A stretch of 55,642 bases of DNA from an archaeon (GTDB lineage Archaea; Nanobdellota; Nanobdellia; Woesearchaeales; GW2011-AR9): contig JABHQR010000016.1 of the NCBI GenBank assembly GCA_018696395.1, positions 1-55,642 of the forward strand, given 5' to 3'. Positions 33,654 through 41,473 of this stretch are shown here, piece after piece. The position numbers and the translations under genes are program-made. The stretch's first letter is position 1, and every line of letters begins with the position of its first letter. The notes under the pieces are model-generated. The model saw only the letters and a program-made list of their open reading frames with translations, was not told where the DNA came from and made no database searches.

Positions 33654-34250
33654 ATGAAAAAAAAGATATTCAATGAATTAAAGAAACATTATCCTTTTAC
33701 TTTGTTTGGAGCAATTACAGGAATTATTATAATGATATTATGTTATAAAATTCCTTCAGAAACATCTTATGAAATATTCTATATTTTGCATCCAATCCAT
33801 GTAATACTTAGTGCATTAGTTACTGCTTCAATGTACAAGATTTATGCAAAAAAAGTAAATCCTTTTGTTTTAATTTTGATTGGTTATATGGGTTCAGTTG
33901 GAATTGCTACACTTAGTGATTCAATAATACCTTATATTGCTGAAATAATGTTGGATCTTCCAAATAAAGGAATTCACATTGGATTTATTGAAAAATGGTG
34001 GTTAATTAATCCATTAGCTTTTTTAGGTATAGCAATTGCTTATTTTAATCCAACAACTAAATTTCCTCATGCTGGACATGTATTACTTAGTACTTGGGCA
34101 TCTTTATTTCATGTTATGATTGCATTAGGAACAACATTGAATGTTAGTCAAGCTATTTTAATATTTATTTTCTTATTTATTGCTGTGTTAATACCTTGTT
34201 GTATGAGTGATATTATTTTCCCACTTTTATTTGTAAAGAGGAATCCATGA
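33654..34250 (+). CDS. His/Cys-containing multi-helix membrane protein
   Basis: The 198 residues have about five to six membrane helices. Conserved-looking polar residues lie within or beside them: HPIHVILSA (about 47-55), FPHAGHVLLSTWASLFHVM (about 143-161) and the near-terminal PCCMSDIIFP. Paired His and Cys in the membrane suggest metal or heme binding, or metal transport. I cannot name a family. It lies between the DUF302 gene and the MinD-ferredoxin pair and overlaps the latter by four bases. Confidence 0.65.
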   Translation: MKKKIFNELKKHYPFTLFGAITGIIIMILCYKIPSETSYEIFYILHPIHVILSALVTASMYKIYAKKVNPFVLILIGYMGSVGIATLSDSIIPYIAEIMLDLPNKGIHIGFIEKWWLINPLAFLGIAIAYFNPTTKFPHAGHVLLSTWASLFHVMIALGTTLNVSQAILIFIFLFIAVLIPCCMSDIIFPLLFVKRNP

Positions 34251-35089
34251 TGGTTAAAATAATTGGAATTACAGGAGGAAAAGGAGGAACAGGTAAATCT
34301 ACTGTAGCTACAGCAATTGCAATACAATTATCTAAAAAATATAAAGTATTGCTTGTTGATGCTGATGTTGACTGTCCAAATGATCATTTAATTTTAAATT
34401 TAAAAAGAAAAGAATACGAAATAGTTCAACAAAGAATACCAACATGGAATACAGATAAATGTATCAGCTGTGGTTTATGTGGTACTGTTTGTAAAACAAA
34501 TGCTATTGTTAATATTCCAAATAAAAGTCCTATGTTTATTAGTACCCAATGTAATGGATGTGGTGCTTGTTTTTTTAAATGTCCAGTTAAAGCAATAAGT
34601 TGGACAAATAAAGAGATTGGAAAAATTTATTTTAATAATGAAGATAAAATACACTTTTTATCTGGAGAACTAAAAGAAAAAGAACCAGTTTCAGAATTTA
34701 TTGTTAACTCATTGAATGAAATAATTACTAAAATCTCTCAAAATTATGATTATATTATAATTGATACTGCTGCAGGAACTCATTGTCCAGTAATAGCTGC
34801 ATTAGAAATGTGTGATGAAGTACTTGCTGTTACTGAACCAACACCATTAGGGAAACATGATTTAGAAGTAATATTAAATTTATTAGTTAAGTTAAAAATT
34901 AAATCAAATATAATTTTAAATCGGTCAGACATAGGAGATAAAAAATTTATTGAATTACTTTCTAAAGAGATTAATATAGATATCATCTCTGAAATTCCTT
35001 ATTCAGAAGAAATTGTAAATAATTATGCTAATGGTATCCCTATTGAAAATAAACAAATTAATGAAATTACTAAAAAAATAATAAAATGA
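34247..35089 (+). CDS. MinD-superfamily ATPase with inserted ferredoxin domain (1)
   Basis: A deviant Walker A, GGKGGTGKST, lies at 10-19. Two 4Fe-4S motifs are inserted: C72, C75, C78, C82 and C102, C105, C108, C112. A Walker B-like DYIIIDTAAGTHCPV follows near 168-182. The 280-residue length and order match COG1149-type proteins. ATP hydrolysis is probably coupled to Fe-S chemistry, such as electron transfer or cluster delivery to NifX-like partners. It forms a tandem pair with the next gene, overlapping it by four bases. Confidence 0.9.
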   Translation: MMVKIIGITGGKGGTGKSTVATAIAIQLSKKYKVLLVDADVDCPNDHLILNLKRKEYEIVQQRIPTWNTDKCISCGLCGTVCKTNAIVNIPNKSPMFISTQCNGCGACFFKCPVKAISWTNKEIGKIYFNNEDKIHFLSGELKEKEPVSEFIVNSLNEIITKISQNYDYIIIDTAAGTHCPVIAALEMCDEVLAVTEPTPLGKHDLEVILNLLVKLKIKSNIILNRSDIGDKKFIELLSKEINIDIISEIPYSEEIVNNYANGIPIENKQINEITKKIIK

Positions 35090-35976
35090 AAAAAATAACT
35101 ATATTATCAGGAAAAGGGGGAGTTGGAAAAAGCAGTATTCTAGCTTCTTTAGCAATTACTATTTCAAAAGAAAAAAAAATCATCTGTGCAGATTGTGATG
35201 TAGATGCATCTAACTTAGCATTGGTGTTAGGGGCAGAAAAACAAGAAGAATGGGAAAATTTAACAACAAATAAAGAAGCAGTTTTTGATTTGACTAAATG
35301 TAATTCATGTAAAAAATGTTTTGAAGAATGTTATTTTAAAGCAATTGGCTGGAAAGATGATAAACCATACTTAAAAAATTTTAGTTGTGAAGGTTGTGGC
35401 ACTTGCCAAATAGTTTGTCCACAAAATGCAATATCATTAAAAGAGATTAATAATGCTAAAATGGGCTATTCTAATACAAGATATAAGTTTAAAGTAGTAT
35501 CTGGTCAATTAAATGTTGGAAGTTCAGGTTCAGGAAAAGTAGTTTTTAAAGTTAGAAAAAAAGCTGAAGAATTATTTAACAATTGTGACCTAATGTTAAT
35601 TGATTCAGCTGCTGGGATTGGTTGCCCAGTTATCGCATCAGTTTCTGGAACTGATCATGCAATTATTATTACTGAACCAACACCATCAGGAATATCAGAT
35701 ATGAAAAGAGCATTCAAAGTAGTAAAACATTTTAAAATACCTTGTAGCATAATAATTAATAAATGGGACATTAACGAAATTAATTCAGGAAAAATTGAAG
35801 AGTTTGCTAATTCTAAAAATATTTGTATTATTTCAAAAATACCTTTTGATAAAAAGTTTGCTAAAGCTTTAACAAAAATGATACCAATAATTATTCTTGA
35901 TAAAAATTATGAAAAAATATTTTTAGATATTAAAGAAAAATTGTTTAAAGAGATTTATATAAATGGGAAAATTTAA
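35086..35976 (+). CDS. MinD-superfamily ATPase with inserted ferredoxin domain (2)
   Basis: The 296-residue paralogue has Walker A GKGGVGKSS (9-17) and cluster cysteines C72, C75, C78, C82 and C101, C104, C107, C111. DLMLIDSAAGIGCPVIAS and TEPTPSGISDM follow. Divergence from its neighbour suggests a heterodimer with distinct roles. It overlaps the half-permease gene by 14 bases, so the ATPases and the permease are tightly coupled. Confidence 0.9.
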   Translation: MKKITILSGKGGVGKSSILASLAITISKEKKIICADCDVDASNLALVLGAEKQEEWENLTTNKEAVFDLTKCNSCKKCFEECYFKAIGWKDDKPYLKNFSCEGCGTCQIVCPQNAISLKEINNAKMGYSNTRYKFKVVSGQLNVGSSGSGKVVFKVRKKAEELFNNCDLMLIDSAAGIGCPVIASVSGTDHAIIITEPTPSGISDMKRAFKVVKHFKIPCSIIINKWDINEINSGKIEEFANSKNICIISKIPFDKKFAKALTKMIPIIILDKNYEKIFLDIKEKLFKEIYINGKI

Positions 35977-36382
35977 TGAATCTATCATAAAATCATTGAA
36001 AAGTTTATGGAATGCTTTCCCTATTTTAATTGGAATAATATTATTAATTTCATTGATAAATGTTTTAATACCAAAATCTACTTATTCTTTGATCTTTACT
36101 GGGAATTATATCACTGACTCTTTTGTTGGTGGGATATTAGGTAGTATTCTCGCAGGAAATCCAATTACAAGTTATATTATTGGGGGAGAATTACTTAATG
36201 AAGGAATTAGTTTAATTGCTATTACTGCATTTTTAGTATGTTGGGTTACTGTTGGACTAATTCAACTTCCAGCAGAAATAACAATACTTGGGAAAAAATT
36301 TGCAATCATTAGAAACTTAATTTCATTTATATTTTCAATAGTTATAGCTATAATAACAACAATGGTGGTGAATTTAATTTGA
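35963..36382 (+). CDS. Half-size permease (COG0701/ArsP-like), first half
   Basis: Four hydrophobic helices in 139 residues, with GSILAGNPITSYIIGGELL near 59-77 and VGLIQLPAEITILGKKF near 93-109. The spacing resembles one half of the ArsP/COG0701 permease family, which exports metalloid or organic metal compounds. Full-length members have about eight helices, so this and the next gene probably form one split transporter. It overlaps both neighbours. Confidence 0.65.
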   Translation: MGKFNESIIKSLKSLWNAFPILIGIILLISLINVLIPKSTYSLIFTGNYITDSFVGGILGSILAGNPITSYIIGGELLNEGISLIAITAFLVCWVTVGLIQLPAEITILGKKFAIIRNLISFIFSIVIAIITTMVVNLI

Positions 36383-36867
36383 AAAATAAATCTTCTTGGT
36401 TATTTTTATTAGGGTTAATTATTATTTATTTTATCACATTAATATTTAAACCATCTAAATTTTATGAAGCATTAAGTTATTTTTCAAACATAATGTTAAT
36501 CATATTACCTATATTTATTCTAATTCTAATTTTAATGGTTCTAATAAATTATTTTGTTAAAACAAAAAGATTAATTAAGATTTTAGGTAAAAATTCAGGG
36601 ATTAAAGGATATGTACTTGTTATTATTTCTGGGATTATTTCATCCGGACCTATTTATATCTGGTATCCTTTACTTAAAAATTTAAATGAAAAAGGAATGA
36701 AAAAAGGATTAATTGCAACTTTTTTGTATTGTAGATCAATAAAAATACCTTTATTACCTTTGTTAATATTATATTTTGGATTACCGTTTACAATCATATT
36801 TAATCTATTGATTATAATCGGAGGAATTGCACAAGGAATCATATTTGATATATTTAAAATTGAATAA
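36379..36867 (+). CDS. Half-size permease (COG0701/ArsP-like), second half
   Basis: A TTG start overlaps the previous stop (TTGA), so it is coupled. The 162 residues include about four helices and the characteristic SGIISSGPIYIWYPLLKNL with a downstream YCRSIKIPLLPLLILYFG. It completes the eight-helix set with the preceding gene. The single Cys in YCRS is the only one in the pair's membrane region. The last gene before repeat copy C. Confidence 0.65.
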   Translation: MKNKSSWLFLLGLIIIYFITLIFKPSKFYEALSYFSNIMLIILPIFILILILMVLINYFVKTKRLIKILGKNSGIKGYVLVIISGIISSGPIYIWYPLLKNLNEKGMKKGLIATFLYCRSIKIPLLPLLILYFGLPFTIIFNLLIIIGGIAQGIIFDIFKIE

Positions 36868-36890
36868 AAAATGAACTATTATGGGTTTTT

Positions 36891-36974
36891 TGCATTATGC
36901 TTTGCACTCAACAATGAATTCTTATTATATAAGTAGAAATGATGTTTAAATATTTAAGTGCTTTTGTTGGTTAA
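36891..36974 (+). repeat. Dispersed repeat, copy C
   Basis: It contains TGCATTATGCTTTGCACTCA, ACAATGAATTCTTATTATAT and TATTTAAGTGCTTTTGTTGG; the 5' GCCTCTACC is missing. It separates the permease operon from the ArsR-fusion operon within a 184-base gap. Confidence 0.75.
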
Positions 36975-37022
36975 TGTTTAAATTAGAATAAAATAATCTT
37001 TTTTTATAAAAATCGAAAGATT

Positions 37023-37054
37023 CATATATCAACATATCAACAAAGAGTGATATG
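37023..37054 (+). promoter_or_regulatory. ArsR-type operator candidate overlapping the promoter and start codon
   Basis: Perfect dyad CATATCA (37033-37039) and TGATATG (37048-37054) separated by eight bases; the right arm contains the start codon. An extra TCATATATCA at 37022-37031 is a near-copy of the left arm and overlaps a TATA-like sequence. This is where an autorepressing ArsR protein would bind. Confidence 0.55.
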
Positions 37055-37585
37055 AACAGAAAACAAAATTTAAAATTATTAAAAGCATTATCTGAAGAAA
37101 CAAGATACAGGATTATTGAAGTTTTATTAAAAGGAGAATTTTGCGCTTGTAAAATTCCTACATTAATTAGAAGAACACAATCTAATACTTCTATGCATCT
37201 TTCAAAACTAACAGATGTTGGGATTGTACAATTTCGAAAAGTTGGAAAAACTTCGCTATATTCAATTAAAGAAGAATTAGTATATGAAATATTCAAAATA
37301 TTGGGTCATGGAGTCAATATAAAAACAAAACAACAGGGAAAGAAGACTATGAAAATTGAATTATTAGAAACTGGATGTTCAACTTGTATTGGACTTGAAG
37401 ATAATGTTAGAACTGCATTAGAAAGATCTGGTAAGAATGCTGAGATAATTATTATTAATGAATTTAATGATATAATAAAAAAAGGTGTTATGTCAATACC
37501 CGCAATCATTATTGATGGAAAAATTAAATCATCAGGTAAGGTTGTTAGCTCTGAGATAATTGAGGGATGGTTAAATGAAAAATAA
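37052..37585 (+). CDS. ArsR-type regulator fused to a thioredoxin-like disulfide domain
   Basis: Residues 1-90 are an ArsR-family winged helix (LLKALSEETRYRIIEVLLKGEFCAC, with C31 and C33 as candidate metal ligands, then RRTQSNTSMHLSKL). Residues about 100-177 match the small TM0996/redox-active-disulfide-protein-2 family: MKIELLETGCSTC (C109, C112) and MSIPAIIIDGKI with the cis-Pro. In other ars-like operons these are two proteins; here they are one open frame, so a single molecule may sense metal and thiol redox state. An internal Met at 100 could also give a free redox protein. Confidence 0.85.
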   Translation: MNRKQNLKLLKALSEETRYRIIEVLLKGEFCACKIPTLIRRTQSNTSMHLSKLTDVGIVQFRKVGKTSLYSIKEELVYEIFKILGHGVNIKTKQQGKKTMKIELLETGCSTCIGLEDNVRTALERSGKNAEIIIINEFNDIIKKGVMSIPAIIIDGKIKSSGKVVSSEIIEGWLNEK

Positions 37586-38026
37586 TCATGTTCTATTCTG
37601 TTTTGGTCTAATACTTATACTTTTTTTAGCAGGTTGCTCAAATAATTTAACAGGCGAGGTCACATTAGAAACTGAAGAAAATTATATTAAAAAATAGAAG
37701 TATACCACTTTCACAGTAATAACCAATGTAATGTATGCAAAACAATTGGTGCAAATTTGGATGAAACTATAGAAAGATATTTTTTAGATGAAGTTAATTC
37801 TGGAAAAATAATTTATGGCCATATTAATGTTCAAGATCCCACAAATAGTGAAATAACTGAAAGATATGGTGCTACTGGAACATCTCTTTGGATAGGGGTT
37901 TATGATATAAATGGATTTTATGCTGAAAATGATCAATCAATTTGGTATAAACTGAATGACAAAGAAGAATTCATAGATTATTTGAAAAATCTTATTGAAA
38001 AACGACTATCTGGAGAGATGAATTAA
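37575..38026 (+). CDS. ArsF-like thioredoxin-fold lipoprotein, frameshifted
   Basis: The first 40 codons from ATG 37575 encode a lipoprotein signal (LILILFLAGC) and stop at TAG 37695. In the -1 frame, immediately after the A6 run at 37689-37694, the sequence continues IEVYHFHSNNQCNVCKTIG and runs to 38026 with INVQDPTNSEITERYG, a pattern of the family NCBI calls nitroreductase subunit ArsF. The combined protein would be about 150 residues with CNVC at about 52-55. One extra A in the homopolymer would join the frames, so it is a sequencing error, real mutation or slippage site. It overlaps the ArsR gene by 11 bases. Confidence 0.75.
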
Positions 38027-38027
38027 T

Positions 38028-38738
38028 ATGACATTTATGGGTTTTATGGAGTTAATGGGTAAAAGTAATATTCCCATTCTAGCTGCTTTTTTTATCGGTT
38101 TAATGAATGCTATTAGTCCTTGTCCTTTAGCTGCAAATATTACTGCTATAGCTTATATTAGCAAAAAAATTGATAATAGTAAACATACAATTATAGTGGG
38201 ATTATTGTACACTTTTGGTAGAATGTTTACTTATGTTTTAATAGCATCACTTATTATCTGGTTTGGTCTAAATATTCAAATAACTTCTCTAACTCTTCAA
38301 AAATATGGTGATAAAATATTAGGGCCTTTTCTAATTATCCTAGGGTTAATCATGTTAGATATTATAAAATTTGGATTTTTCAAGAAGAGTGATAAATTCA
38401 ACAAATTTAAAGAAAAACTTTCAACTAAAGGATATTTTGGAAGTTTTATGCTTGGTGCAATCTTAGCATTAGCATTTTGTCCATTTAGTGCAGTGTTATT
38501 TTTTGGTATGCTAATACCTCTTGCAATTAGTGCAGGTGATGGAATTATAATCCCTTCAATATTTGCTATAGCAACAGGATTACCAGTCATAATATTTTCA
38601 TTCATTTTAGTTTATAGTATTAATAAACTCGGAACAGTAATGAACTATGTTAATAATTTTGAGAAAATTGTAAGGAAATCTACTGCAATAATAATAATTC
38701 TAATTGGATTATATTATGTGTATAAATTGTTTTTGTGA
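38028..38738 (+). CDS. ArsG-family/CcdA-like transporter
   Basis: A 236-residue, six-helix protein with cysteines in ISPCPLAANI (C32) and AFCPFSAVLFFG (C151), the CcdA-type pair. The SPCPLAANITAIAYI start matches the family NCBI labels aromatic arsenical efflux permease ArsG. In this setting it more likely delivers electrons to the ArsF-like lipoprotein encoded one base upstream, though transport has been proposed for the family. Operon with ArsR fusion, ArsF-like and cupin genes. Confidence 0.8.
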   Translation: MTFMGFMELMGKSNIPILAAFFIGLMNAISPCPLAANITAIAYISKKIDNSKHTIIVGLLYTFGRMFTYVLIASLIIWFGLNIQITSLTLQKYGDKILGPFLIILGLIMLDIIKFGFFKKSDKFNKFKEKLSTKGYFGSFMLGAILALAFCPFSAVLFFGMLIPLAISAGDGIIIPSIFAIATGLPVIIFSFILVYSINKLGTVMNYVNNFEKIVRKSTAIIIILIGLYYVYKLFL

Positions 38739-38748
38739 GGTACTAAAA

Positions 38749-39060
38749 ATGAAAAATAAATGGGAAGATGTAAGTGAAATGATTGACTATTCTAAAGGTG
38801 GAATAATAAGTAAAGTTATTGAAAAAAACGATATTAGTGATGTGACTCTTTTTTGTATGTCAAAAGAAACTGAGATCTCTACACACACATCAACAAAAGC
38901 AGGTTATGTTTATGTTGTTGAAGGTAATGGCATATTTAATCTTGAAGGTGAAGAGATTCATATTAAGCCAGGTATATTAATATTCATGAGTGCAAATGCC
39001 AAACATTCATTGAGTGCAAAAGAAGATACGTCATTTATTTTAATTTTAAATAAAATCTAG
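38749..39060 (+). CDS. Small cupin protein
   Basis: The ATG at 38749 is preceded by GAGG at a suitable distance; 103 residues. The cupin pattern is clear: ISTHTSTKAGYVYVVEGNGIFNLEGE (motif one) and IKPGILIFMSANAKHSL (motif two). Metal ligands of motif one are partly replaced (only one His, in STHTST), so it may bind metal or a small ligand, not catalyse. It ends the arsR-fusion operon, just before repeat copy D. Confidence 0.8.
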   Translation: MKNKWEDVSEMIDYSKGGIISKVIEKNDISDVTLFCMSKETEISTHTSTKAGYVYVVEGNGIFNLEGEEIHIKPGILIFMSANAKHSLSAKEDTSFILILNKI

Positions 39061-39074
39061 CAATTTACTAAAAA

Positions 39075-39172
39075 CTCTACCGAATACCTTGCATTATGCC
39101 AAGCACTCAACAATGAACTCTTATTATATAAGTAGAAATGGTGTTTAAATATTTAAGTGCTTCTGTGGTTAA
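39075..39172 (+). repeat. Dispersed repeat, copy D
   Basis: A nearly full copy: CTCTACCGAATACC, TTGCATTATGCCAAGCACTC, AACAATGAACTCTTATTAT, AAGTAGAAATGGTGTTTAAA, TATTTAAGTGCTTCTGTGG. It lies in the 257-base gap between the cupin and Fic genes. Confidence 0.8.
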
Positions 39173-39260
39173 TATTACCCTTATACAAGCAGTGAATGAA
39201 ATATTTATGATAATTAGAAGAAGATTCTTTTTATTGCATATATCACAATGAGTAATGTAC

Positions 39261-39276
39261 TTTGTATGGCCACAAA
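39261..39276 (+). repeat. Direct repeat flanking the Fic gene (left)
   Basis: TTTGTATGGCCACAAAT-like sequence; a near-identical copy TTTGTATGGGCACATAT lies at 40269-40284 immediately after the Fic stop codon. A third weaker copy, TTTATGGTCAC, is at about 40306. These could be traces of an insertion event. Confidence 0.35.
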
Positions 39277-39286
39277 TAAACGAAAG

Positions 39287-39295
39287 TTTTAAATA
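39287..39295 (+). promoter_or_regulatory. TATA box of the Fic gene
   Basis: TTTTAAATA lies 31 bases before ATG 39318 (leaderless spacing). Confidence 0.55.
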
Positions 39296-39317
39296 GTTTT
39301 GTGCACATACAGACATT

Positions 39318-40268
39318 ATGACATATGTTGAAATAATTAAAAGAAATAAGAAAGAATATTATTATGTTACCAAAAACATTAGAATTTCGAATAATAAGTG
39401 GAAAAAAGTTAGATCTTATTTAGGTGATAAAAAACCAACTAAAAAAGATATTTTCAATGCTGCTAAAGATATTGAAGGTAAGATTAAAGAATTAGGTTTA
39501 GATAAAGATAAATCCCCCTATAGATATCTTAATGAGATTGATGCTGAACTATTACAAGATTTAAAAAAAAGTTATAAATCTTGGTTAGATTCAACTCCGG
39601 AAAGTATAAAAAATAAAACTAATGAAAATTTTATGATTCGATTTACCTATAACAGTAATGCAATTGAAGGTAACAGATTAACTTTAAGACAAACTGCATT
39701 GATCCTTAAAGATAAAGTAATTCCTTCTGGTGTAACTGCTGGAGACTATAATGAAGCAATTAATGGGAGAGAGTGTTTAGATTATATTAAAGAATATAAT
39801 AAAAGTTTTAGTAAATCACTACTACTAAAAATAAATGAAATTCTTACAAAGAATACAGATGTAGTTTATGGCGGAAGAATAAGGTTTTTTCCGGTAGAAA
39901 TCCAAGGTTCTGACCATAACCCTCCTGGAGAAAAAGAAGTCTTAAATCATGTTAATAATATGATGAAATGGTTTAGTAAAAATAAGAATAGTTTACATCC
40001 TTTTGAATTAGCTGTAATTTTACATCACAAGTTAGCTTGGATTCACCCTTTTGAAGATGGAAATGGGAGAACAGCTAGAACTGTAATGAATTTTATATTA
40101 AGTAAGAAAGGATTTCCTATGTTTTTTATTCCTTTTGATAAAAGGGAAGAATATTATTCTGCTTTAGAAGAAGCTGACAAAGAGAATTATACAAAGTATG
40201 TTTCAATGATGTTAAAATTAGTTGTTGATCAAGTCAAATCTTATGGGCACAAGAAAGAGAAAAAATAG
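39318..40268 (+). CDS. Fic/DOC family protein
   Basis: The Fic catalytic motif HPFEDGNGR starts at His243 of 316, and the upstream inhibitory helix motif SNAIEGN (residues about 113-119) classifies it as a class II-like Fic with an intramolecular inhibitor. The N-terminal ~90 residues form a basic helical/strand extension. Fic enzymes transfer AMP (or another nucleotide) to target hydroxyls; the target is unknown. It is a single leaderless gene without an obvious antitoxin partner. Confidence 0.92.
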   Translation: MTYVEIIKRNKKEYYYVTKNIRISNNKWKKVRSYLGDKKPTKKDIFNAAKDIEGKIKELGLDKDKSPYRYLNEIDAELLQDLKKSYKSWLDSTPESIKNKTNENFMIRFTYNSNAIEGNRLTLRQTALILKDKVIPSGVTAGDYNEAINGRECLDYIKEYNKSFSKSLLLKINEILTKNTDVVYGGRIRFFPVEIQGSDHNPPGEKEVLNHVNNMMKWFSKNKNSLHPFELAVILHHKLAWIHPFEDGNGRTARTVMNFILSKKGFPMFFIPFDKREEYYSALEEADKENYTKYVSMMLKLVVDQVKSYGHKKEKK

Positions 40269-40284
40269 TTTGTATGGGCACATA
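40269..40284 (+). repeat. Direct repeat flanking the Fic gene (right)
   Basis: TTTGTATGGGCACATAT-like partner of the repeat at 39261. Just downstream, 40351-40368 is a GC-rich patch (CGCCCCGGCCGTCCGTC) very unlike the surrounding AT-rich DNA, in the 3' region of the minus-strand Lrp gene. Confidence 0.35.
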
Positions 40285-40380
40285 TTGGGTAACTTTTAGG
40301 CTTTTTATGGTCACCTGAATAACTTGGAAGAAAATTAGGGTTGAGAATAAACGCCCCGGCCGTCCGTCAAGTCTTGGATT

Positions 40381-41376
40381 TTAACAATATTTAGGATTTT
40401 GATCTTTAATCGGGAAAAAATTATATTTATATTGTTTAAATATTTGTAATGTATCGTAAGAAATAATTTCTTCTGCAAAGTTATTTTTTAGTTCAGTCAT
40501 AATTTCATTTAATTGAGTTATATTTGTAACATCTATATCTAGTTCATAGTTCCAAGAACCCATCATTCTTACTACATTAACTATATTATTTTGTTGATAT
40601 GATCTATTGAAAAATTCTTTTTCTTTTTGTAAAGATTGAAATCTAATTTGCAGTAAGATTTTATAAGATTGAATCTCTAATAATCCTTTATTTAGACTAA
40701 CTTTAGATCCTTCAATAATTTTGTCTTTAATCAATTTCTTTAACCTTCTGTGAATATTGTCTACCGGAGATTTTAATTCTGATGCAATTTTGATTATTGG
40801 TTTTCTTGCATTTTCACAAAGTTTAGATAATATTGCTTTTTCATATTCATCTAATTTATAATTTTGAGTTTTTCCTCCCCAGAATGGGGAATATTTGTCT
40901 GTTCTTTTTTTGTCTACAATATAAGTTCTTTTTTGATGTCTAATATCTATATGATTTAAAGGTGTGACTTCATGAATAAATTTTTGGTAATCTTTTTGGA
41001 TTTGATTATTGATTTCAAATGATTCATAATTGTCTTTTGCTATTGTTCCAATAATTAGATCATATTTTCCATAACAAGTTACAATCCAAGCAATATTTTC
41101 ATTTTTTTTAAAATCATTAATCATAATATTTAATTCTTTTTCAGAAATGTTTCTTAATTTCAAATATAATTTGTAAGCTGAATAGCCGAGTTTTGGTCCG
41201 TTAATCATTAAGACAAATTTGTTAATTATTCCTTTTTCTTTTAATCTGTCAATTCTATATTTAACTACTTCTTTTGAAGTTTTAGTTTTTTTTGCAATTT
41301 GTGAATAAGACTGTCTTGCATCTAATTCAAGTTGATATAAAATTTGTTTATCTTTCAAATCTATTGATTTTATCAT
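40381..41376 (-). CDS. Tandem-domain Lrp/AsnC family transcription regulator
   Basis: A 331-residue paralogue of the protein at 5809-6801. HTH one spans about 6-52 (ILYQLELDARQSYSQIAKKT, VVKYRIDRLKEKGII) and HTH two about 178-228 (ILSKLCENARKPIIKIASEL, NIHRRLKKLIKDKII). Each is followed by a RAM-like domain, with IAWIVTCYGKYDLIIGTIA near 90-110. It probably binds DNA as an intramolecular dimer responding to a small metabolite. It is divergent from the hypothetical gene at 41474, which may be a target. Confidence 0.85.
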   Translation of the reverse strand: MIKSIDLKDKQILYQLELDARQSYSQIAKKTKTSKEVVKYRIDRLKEKGIINKFVLMINGPKLGYSAYKLYLKLRNISEKELNIMINDFKKNENIAWIVTCYGKYDLIIGTIAKDNYESFEINNQIQKDYQKFIHEVTPLNHIDIRHQKRTYIVDKKRTDKYSPFWGGKTQNYKLDEYEKAILSKLCENARKPIIKIASELKSPVDNIHRRLKKLIKDKIIEGSKVSLNKGLLEIQSYKILLQIRFQSLQKEKEFFNRSYQQNNIVNVVRMMGSWNYELDIDVTNITQLNEIMTELKNNFAEEIISYDTLQIFKQYKYNFFPIKDQNPKYC

Positions 41377-41473
41377 ATTTTTATTAAAATCGTCAATTAT
41401 ATTTAAATATTGCGTTTTAATTGCATTTATTAAACGAAACTTTTATTTATCTTTTAAATCCCCTATTTTTAAA

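Noticed and set aside
31017-35976. Nitrogen fixation locus
   Set aside because: NifX-like and Fe-S ATPase domains occur, but no nitrogenase structural or NifB-type radical SAM gene is present in the window.
39318-40268. Fic/antitoxin pair
   Set aside because: No small antitoxin gene adjoins it, and the inhibitory SNAIEGN motif is within the same protein.
40351-40368. rRNA fragment or intrinsic terminator in the GC-rich patch
   Set aside because: It does not match rRNA that I recognise and does not form a convincing hairpin, so it is noted only as unusual composition.
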